In this document: positions 5,825-10,596 of the stretch, piece by piece | Layout of the letters: every line of letters starts with the position of its first letter | Position numbering within the stretch: the stretch's first letter is position 1 | Source of the DNA: Chloroflexota bacterium | Lineage (GTDB): Bacteria; Chloroflexota; Dormibacteria; Aeolococcales; Aeolococcaceae | Direction of reading: 5' to 3' | DNA: 10,596 nucleotides | Assembly (NCBI GenBank): GCA_028287605.1 | Contig: JAQBPI010000084.1 | Coordinates: forward strand, 1-10,596 | The notes under the pieces: model-generated | Told to the model about the DNA's origin: nothing | What the model saw: the letters and a program-made list of their open reading frames with translations, nothing else | Database searches by the model: none | Translations under genes and position numbers: made by a program

Positions 5825-7051
5825 ATGTCCACCGAGACCGCCACCACCACCGCCGCGGCGGCGCCTCCGCCCACCGACATCGGCAAGGCGCTGGGGACCG
5901 ACTACCTGCTCATCCGCGACGAGCTCAGCGATGCGGAGATGGACTACCTGGAGCGCACCCGGCGCTTCGTCGACAGGGAGGTGCTGCCGGTCATCACCGG
6001 CCACTGGGAGCGCGCCGAGATGCCGCTCGACCTGTTCCGGCGGCTCGGCGAGCTGGGCCTGATCGGCGACGGCATCGAGGGCTACGGCTGCCCGCCGATG
6101 AGCCCGATCGCGGCCGGCCTGATCCACATGGAGCTGAACCGCGGCGACGGCAGCCTGGGCACCTTCCTGGGCGTGCAGGCCGGGCTGGCGATGCGCTCCA
6201 TCGCCATGCTCGGCTCCGAGGAGCAGAAGCAGCGCTGGCTGCCGGCGATGGCCCGCGCCGAGAAGCTCGGCGCCTTCGCGCTGACCGAGCCCAACCACGG
6301 GTCCGACTCGGTGGCGCTGGAGACCCGTGCCGAGCGGCGCGGGGACGAGTACGTGCTCAGCGGCGCCAAGCGCTGGATCGGCAACGGCACCGTCGCCGAC
6401 GTCGCCGTCGTCTGGGCGCGCGACACCGAGGACGGCCAGGTCAAGGGCTTCCTGGTGGAGCGCGGCGCCCCCGGCTACGAGGCCACCGCGATCAGCGGCA
6501 AGGGGTCGCTGCGGGCGATCTGGCAGGCCGACATCGAGCTGCGCGACGTGCGGGTGCCCGCCGGCGCGCTGCTGCCCCGGTCGACCGGCTTCCGCTCCGC
6601 CGGACGGGTGCTGGCGACCACCAGGGCGGCCTGCGCCTGGATGGCCCTCGGGCACGCCGTCGGCGCCTACGACGCCGCGCTCACCTATACCCGCCGCCGC
6701 GAGCAGTTCGGCAAGCCGCTGGTCAGCTTCCAGATCGTCCAGGAGAAGCTGGTGCGGATGCTCGCCGAGGTGACCGCCATGCAGCTCTTCTGCCTGCGCC
6801 TGGGGCGGCTCACCGAGGAGCACCGGCTCTCCGACACCATCGCCTCGCTGGCCAAGCTCAACAACACCACCAAGGCGCGGGAGGTGATCGCCGAGGCCCG
6901 CAACCTGCTCGGCGGCAACGGCATCCTGCTCGAGTACCACGTGATGCGGCACATGGCGGACATCGAGGCGATCTACACCTTCGAGGGCACCGAGACCATC
7001 CAGACCCTGATCGTCGGCCGCGACATCACCGGCGTCAGCGCCTTCGTCTGA
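5825..7051 (+). CDS. Acyl-CoA dehydrogenase, GcdH/ACX4-like subgroup
   Basis: The 408-residue flavoenzyme oxidises an acyl-CoA to the 2-enoyl-CoA with FAD. An N-terminal Ala/Pro/Thr-rich tail (1-17) precedes the alpha-helical domain. The central domain carries LTEPNHGSDS (153-162) and SGAKRWIGNG (179-188). The C-terminal domain carries RRREQFGKPL (290-299), LLGGNG (361-366) and the catalytic-base segment YTFEGTETIQ (384-393) with Glu387. The C-terminal half strongly resembles glutaryl-CoA dehydrogenase and plant short-chain acyl-CoA oxidase ACX4. Glutaryl-CoA dehydrogenase has E-R-V-D-S-G-Y-R, where Glu87 and Arg94 handle the substrate carboxylate; here the segment is NRGDGSLG (105-112), so both are missing. 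A non-carboxylated short-chain acyl-CoA is therefore more likely. AGGAGG (5811-5816), 8 bases before ATG, fixes the start. The gene is divergent from the hydrolase and converges on the VOC gene. Confidence 0.92.
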   Translation: MSTETATTTAAAAPPPTDIGKALGTDYLLIRDELSDAEMDYLERTRRFVDREVLPVITGHWERAEMPLDLFRRLGELGLIGDGIEGYGCPPMSPIAAGLIHMELNRGDGSLGTFLGVQAGLAMRSIAMLGSEEQKQRWLPAMARAEKLGAFALTEPNHGSDSVALETRAERRGDEYVLSGAKRWIGNGTVADVAVVWARDTEDGQVKGFLVERGAPGYEATAISGKGSLRAIWQADIELRDVRVPAGALLPRSTGFRSAGRVLATTRAACAWMALGHAVGAYDAALTYTRRREQFGKPLVSFQIVQEKLVRMLAEVTAMQLFCLRLGRLTEEHRLSDTIASLAKLNNTTKAREVIAEARNLLGGNGILLEYHVMRHMADIEAIYTFEGTETIQTLIVGRDITGVSAFV

Positions 7052-7067
7052 CGCCGGTGACGCCGAC

Positions 7068-7093
7068 CCGGCCGCTACAGGTGCAGCGGCCGG
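7068..7093. terminator. Bidirectional stem-loop between convergent genes
   Basis: CCGGCCGCT and AGCGGCCGG form a perfect 9-bp stem around an 8-base loop. It begins 16 bases after the dehydrogenase stop, and its left arm includes part of the VOC stop codon (7075-7077). There is no T-run, as is common at high GC. Its position between convergent genes supports a terminator role in both directions. Confidence 0.55.
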
Positions 7094-7530
7094 ATCGGGG
7101 CGGCGAGCACCGCCGGATCGTCCCAGCGCACCCCGGGCACGTCGATGTAGAGCTCGATCTCGTTGCCGTCGGGATCGCCGATGTAGAGGCTGTGGGTCAT
7201 CCCGTGGTCGGAGGCGCCGAGCAGCCGGGTGCCGGAGGCGAGCACCCGGTCGCGGGCCTCGCGCAGCTCGTCGTCGGTGTCGCCCACCTTGAGGCCGAAG
7301 TGGTACATCCCCAGCCGCCGGCCCTGGGGGACCGGGGTGGCCTGGTCGCCGACCTCGATGAGCAGCAGCTCGTGGTGGGTGCGTCCGCTGGAGAACATCA
7401 CGAAGCCCTCGACCGGCGCGGGCGCCGGGGGCATCACCTGCCGCCAGCCGAGGACGTCGCGGTAGAACTCCGCCGAGCGTCCGGCGTCGCGGACGTAGAG
7501 GACGATGTGTCCCAGCTCGTGCACCTTCAT
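7075..7530 (-). CDS. VOC-family protein (glyoxalase / extradiol dioxygenase type, CatE-like)
   Basis: The 151-residue, one-domain vicinal oxygen chelate protein starts LGHIVLYVRD (6-15), then AEFYRDVLGW (20-29), and ends with LYIGDPDGNEIELYID (115-130). H8, H77 (in MYHFGLKV) and E126 match the 2-His-1-Glu metal site of type-I extradiol dioxygenases. Y116, ten residues before E126, and H109 fit the catalytic Tyr and His positions of homoprotocatechuate 2,3-dioxygenase, as I recall them. That favours a ring-cleavage-like or CatE-related activity over plain glyoxalase I, but true extradiol enzymes usually have two such domains and this has one. ATG at 7530 is chosen because GGAGG (7537-7541) precedes it by 6 bases and the domain begins there; upstream residues in frame are Arg/Pro-rich leader shadow. 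It lies downstream of yceI on the same strand, with a strong hairpin between them. Confidence 0.85.
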   Translation of the reverse strand: MKVHELGHIVLYVRDAGRSAEFYRDVLGWRQVMPPAPAPVEGFVMFSSGRTHHELLLIEVGDQATPVPQGRRLGMYHFGLKVGDTDDELREARDRVLASGTRLLGASDHGMTHSLYIGDPDGNEIELYIDVPGVRWDDPAVLAAPIRPLHL

Positions 7531-7552
7531 GGCCTGCCTCCGTGTCCGGCGG

Positions 7553-7580
7553 GGCCGCGCCCGGTGGCCCGGGCGCGGCC
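7553..7580 (-). terminator. Strong stem-loop between yceI and the VOC gene
   Basis: GGCCGCGCCCGG pairs with CCGGGCGCGGCC in a perfect 12-bp stem with a TGGC loop. It sits about 21 bases past the yceI stop (minus strand) and ends 11 bases before the VOC ribosome-binding site. The likely role is terminating yceI. If transcription does read through, it would control entry into the VOC gene. No T-run follows. Confidence 0.6.
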
Positions 7581-7601
7581 TCGACAAGCTGAGTATCGGG
7601 T

Positions 7602-8171
7602 TCAGGCCGCCTGCAGGACGGCCTCGACCTCGAGGGTGATGCGCACCTTCTCACCGAGGACCACGCCGCCGCCGTCCAGGGGCATCTGGATCGTGATGCC
7701 GTAGTCGTTGCGGGCGATCTCGAGGGTGGCGGAGAAGCCGGCTCGCATGTTGCCGTAGGGGTCCTTGGTGACACCGCCCTGCTCGAGCTCGAGGGTGACC
7801 GGCCGGGTCACGCCGTGGAGGGTCAGCTCGCCGTCGACATAGCTCTTCCCGCCGTGGGCGCGCAGCCCGGTGGACCGGAAAGTCGCCTGCGGGTGGGTGG
7901 CGGTCTCGAAGAAGTCGGCGGCGCGCAGGTGCTCGTCGCGCTGCGCGTTCTGGGTGTCGACCGAGGCGACATCGACGCTGACGTTCACTGTGGCCGAGCC
8001 GTCCTCAGTGGCAACGATCTCGCCGCTGAAGCTGTTGAACCGGCCGCGGACCTTGCCGACCATCATGTGTCGGACCGAGAAGGCGACCTCGGAGTGGATC
8101 GGGTCGATCGTCCAGGTGCCGGCGGTGAGGCCGCTGAGGCCGCTGGTGGTTGGGGTGGAGGCGGTGCTCAT
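7602..8171 (-). CDS. YceI family protein (lipocalin-like, isoprenoid-binding type)
   Basis: The 189-residue protein is a full-length YceI-domain protein. The fold is a lipocalin-like beta-barrel that in characterised members binds long polyisoprenoid chains; the physiological role is mostly unclear, with links to stress and acid response. Marks are GTWTIDPIHSEVAFSVRHMM (18-37), RGRFNSFSG (42-50), RDEHLRAADFFETATHPQ (78-95), LTLHGVTRPVTLELE (116-130) and a final RITLEVEAVLQA strand. There is no signal peptide: the first 17 residues are Ser/Thr-rich and not hydrophobic, so this version should be cytoplasmic, unlike E. coli YceI. GGGAG (minus strand, 8180-8184) lies 8 bases before the ATG. It is divergent from marR across a 110-base region with two palindromic operators, which implies control by that regulator. 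Confidence 0.95.
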   Translation of the reverse strand: MSTASTPTTSGLSGLTAGTWTIDPIHSEVAFSVRHMMVGKVRGRFNSFSGEIVATEDGSATVNVSVDVASVDTQNAQRDEHLRAADFFETATHPQATFRSTGLRAHGGKSYVDGELTLHGVTRPVTLELEQGGVTKDPYGNMRAGFSATLEIARNDYGITIQMPLDGGGVVLGEKVRITLEVEAVLQAA

Positions 8172-8205
8172 CGGGGAGTCTCCCTTTTGGTTGAGAGCTT
8201 GGTGG

Positions 8206-8217
8206 TTGAGTGCTCAA
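8206..8217. promoter_or_regulatory. Operator O1 for MarR (in yceI leader)
   Basis: TTGAG and CTCAA form perfect arms around TG. It shares both arms with the palindrome at 8246-8257, 40 bp away start to start (near four helical turns). It lies between the predicted yceI transcription start (about 8224) and the yceI ATG. A weaker half-match, TTGAGAGCTT, lies at 8191-8200. Confidence 0.65.
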
Positions 8218-8230
8218 GCTTCATGACGAC

Positions 8231-8257
8231 ACCATAGCACAGATCTTGAGCGCTCAA
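8231..8257 (-). promoter_or_regulatory. Predicted yceI promoter (minus strand)
   Basis: On the minus strand, TATGGT (8236 to 8231) is a good -10. The TTGAGC/TTTGAG of operator O2, ending 15-16 bases upstream, is the probable -35. Transcription would start near 8224, leaving a leader of about 53 bases that contains O1. The short spacer suggests a weak or regulated promoter. Confidence 0.45.
8246..8257. promoter_or_regulatory. Operator O2 for MarR, overlapping both -35 regions
   Basis: TTGAGCGCTCAA is a perfect 12-bp palindrome. Its left half is the apparent -35 of marR on the plus strand, and its right half is the apparent -35 of yceI on the minus strand. A dimeric MarR protein bound here could silence both genes, its own included. 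The regulator-site pairing is inferred from position and symmetry. Confidence 0.7.
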
Positions 8258-8275
8258 ACATTTCGGTGCTACGAT
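8246..8275 (+). promoter_or_regulatory. Predicted marR promoter, leaderless transcript
   Basis: TTGAGC (8246-8251) and TACGAT (8270-8275) are 18 bases apart. The ATG begins 7 bases after the last base of the -10, where transcription itself should start. No Shine-Dalgarno sequence precedes the ATG, so a leaderless mRNA is likely. Confidence 0.5.
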
Positions 8276-8281
8276 CGCCGC

Positions 8282-8779
8282 ATGGACTCCCCCCGCTGGC
8301 TCGACGACGAGGAGCAGCGCGCCTGGCGCGCCTTCCTCTTCGGCGGCCGGCAGCTGATGAACCGCCTGGACCGTGAGCTCCAGGCGAGCGCGGGCATGCC
8401 CGTCGCCTACTACGAGGTGCTGGTCGGTCTCTCCGAGTCGCCGGGGCGGGCGATGCGGATGAGCGAGCTGGCACGCCGCGCGGAGTCCTCCCCGAGCCGT
8501 CTCTCCCACGCCGTCGCCCGGCTCGAGGAGCTCGGCTGGGTGCGTCGCGAGGCCTGTCCCACCGACCGGCGGGGCGCGGTCGCGGTGCTCACCGACGAGG
8601 GCTTCCGGGTGCTGGAGGCGGCGGCCGCGGGGCACGTCGAGGGCATCCGCAGCCACCTCTTCGACCGGCTCAGCCGTGAGCAGGTGGCCCAGCTGCGGGA
8701 GATCTTCGAGGCGGTGGGCCGGCCCCTCTCGGACGAGCCGGACCCCCCCTGCGACGAGGATCAGTCCTGTCCGGGGTGA
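8282..8779 (+). CDS. MarR family transcriptional regulator
   Basis: The 165-residue winged-helix repressor probably senses a small ligand and controls itself and yceI. An N-terminal dimerisation helix (PRWLDDEEQRAWRAF, 4-18) leads into the winged helix-turn-helix. RMSELARRAESSPSRLSHAVARLEELGWV (59-87) contains the recognition helix around residues 70-82. The wing is REACPTDRRGAVAVLT (89-104) with the conserved D-R-R at 95-97. A C-terminal dimerisation helix (about 125-145) and an acidic tail with Cys157 and Cys163 follow. ATG at 8282 is preferred: an in-frame GTG at 8210 would place both operators and the promoter inside the gene. The gene converges on the permease, with only 18 bases between stop codons. 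Confidence 0.93.
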   Translation: MDSPRWLDDEEQRAWRAFLFGGRQLMNRLDRELQASAGMPVAYYEVLVGLSESPGRAMRMSELARRAESSPSRLSHAVARLEELGWVRREACPTDRRGAVAVLTDEGFRVLEAAAAGHVEGIRSHLFDRLSREQVAQLREIFEAVGRPLSDEPDPPCDEDQSCPG

Positions 8780-8797
8780 CCCGCATGCTCTACCGGG

Positions 8798-8800
<3 letters not shown>
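8777..8800. terminator. Weak inverted repeat joining two convergent stop codons
   Basis: TGACCC (8777-8782) pairs with GGGTCA (8795-8800) across a 12-base loop. The arms contain the marR stop and the permease stop. Another small palindrome, CCGGTC-G-GACCGG, lies next to it at 8802-8814. With a 6-bp stem and no T-run, termination here is only suggested. Confidence 0.3.
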
Positions 8801-10348
<1,548 letters not shown>

Positions 10349-10372
10349 GCTACGAAGTGTGGCGGGATGCAC

Positions 10373-10517
10373 TCCCGGAGCGTCAGGTCGAATTCAGAGT
10401 CGGACCTGCCGCCAGCCGTCGCGGACCCGCCGCACCACCGTGGGCGGGCGCTTCCCGGCCGCCGGGCGCATCCCGGTCACCGTCGAGCAGGCCGCGGGCT
10501 AGGGCGGCGGAGCCAGC
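10373..10517. other. Upstream region of the permease gene, no clear gene
   Basis: No convincing promoter boxes are seen for the permease. A minus-strand frame at 10394-10480 (GTG start, 28 residues, basic, ending GWRQVRL) has GC-rich third positions, but there is no ribosome-binding site or known family, so I do not call it a gene. Small GC inverted repeats occur by chance at this composition. Confidence 0.4.
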
Positions 10518-10549
10518 CGGGTGGCGGCGCCGCGCGGCGTCGCCACCCG
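10518..10549. terminator. Strong GC stem-loop terminator
   Basis: A 14-bp stem (one G-T wobble at 10527/10540) with a GCGC loop: the arms begin CGGGTGGCG and end CGCCACCCG. It lies 8 bases past the TAG that may end a minus-strand gene entering from the right, which is where a terminator should be. Confidence 0.6.
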
Positions 10550-10556
10550 TGACGGT

Positions 10557-10596
10557 CTAGGCCCGGCTGGCCACAGGGACGCTCTTCTCGACGGGG
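10557..10596 (-). CDS. Possible C-terminus of a gene running off the right edge (partial)
   Basis: Read on the minus strand, the last 40 bases give PVEKSVPVASRA and then a TAG stop. The G/C-ending codons and the strong stem-loop 8 bases beyond the stop support a real gene end. Twelve residues are too few to identify a family. Confidence 0.35.
   Translation of the reverse strand, partial: PVEKSVPVASRA

Noticed and set aside
8210..8281. Earlier GTG start of marR adding 24 residues
   Set aside because: It would place both palindromic operators and the -10 box within the coding region, and MarR proteins of this type begin near P-R-W-L-D-D.
10394..10480. Minus-strand 28-residue frame upstream of the permease
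   Set aside because: It is basic and GC-rich with no ribosome-binding site and no recognised family; chance frames of this length are common here.

Overview
The window is uniformly very GC-rich, with strong G/C preference at third codon positions. It uses GTG as well as ATG starts, and at least one gene looks leaderless (-10 box about 6 bases before the start codon). Together with the gene set (Ppx/GppA phosphatase, family-5 solute-binding lipoprotein, PhyH oxygenase, acyl-CoA dehydrogenase, YceI, MarR, CAT-type permease), this suggests a free-living, aerobic, probably soil-type bacterium of the high-GC Terrabacteria (Actinobacteriota, Chloroflexota or Candidatus Dormibacterota). No rRNA or tRNA is visible, so the phylum is inference. 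I see no phage, IS transposase, CRISPR or toxin-antitoxin gene.

Layout. Bases 1-679 carry no credible gene and are the least ordinary part. They hold a long imperfect palindrome (arms about 1-158 and 275-433, outermost 53 bp matching at 51 positions) with smaller perfect hairpins inside it and at its right edge. It is followed by eight degenerate copies of a roughly 28-bp dyad-containing repeat (452-662) that run up to the start of the next gene. Bases 680-4134 hold a plus-strand pair joined by a 4-base GTGA overlap: a Ppx/GppA-type phosphatase and a cysteine-rich oligopeptide-type binding lipoprotein with no permease genes nearby. A PhyH-type Fe(II)/2-oxoglutarate oxygenase (4244-5089) follows with its own ribosome-binding site.

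Bases 5128-5767 are a minus-strand pair: a KANL3/Tex30-type alpha/beta hydrolase and a 34-residue single-span membrane peptide. The hydrolase is divergent from an acyl-CoA dehydrogenase (5825-7051) that resembles glutaryl-CoA dehydrogenase but lacks the residues for a carboxylated acyl chain. A one-domain vicinal oxygen chelate protein (7075-7530, minus) converges on the dehydrogenase; a hairpin spans that junction. YceI (7602-8171, minus) and MarR (8282-8779, plus) are divergent around a compact control region. One perfect TTGAGCGCTCAA palindrome overlaps the -35 regions on both strands and a second copy lies in the yceI leader, a clear picture of an autoregulated MarR-yceI unit. A CAT-type amino-acid permease (8798-10348, minus) converges on marR. 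The right edge holds a strong stem-loop terminator and what may be the last 12 codons of another minus-strand gene.

Most genes are ordinary metabolic or transport genes and do not form one obvious pathway. The points most worth following are the palindrome plus dyad-repeat array upstream of ppx, the MarR/YceI operator layout, the small membrane peptide, and the altered substrate pocket of the acyl-CoA dehydrogenase.
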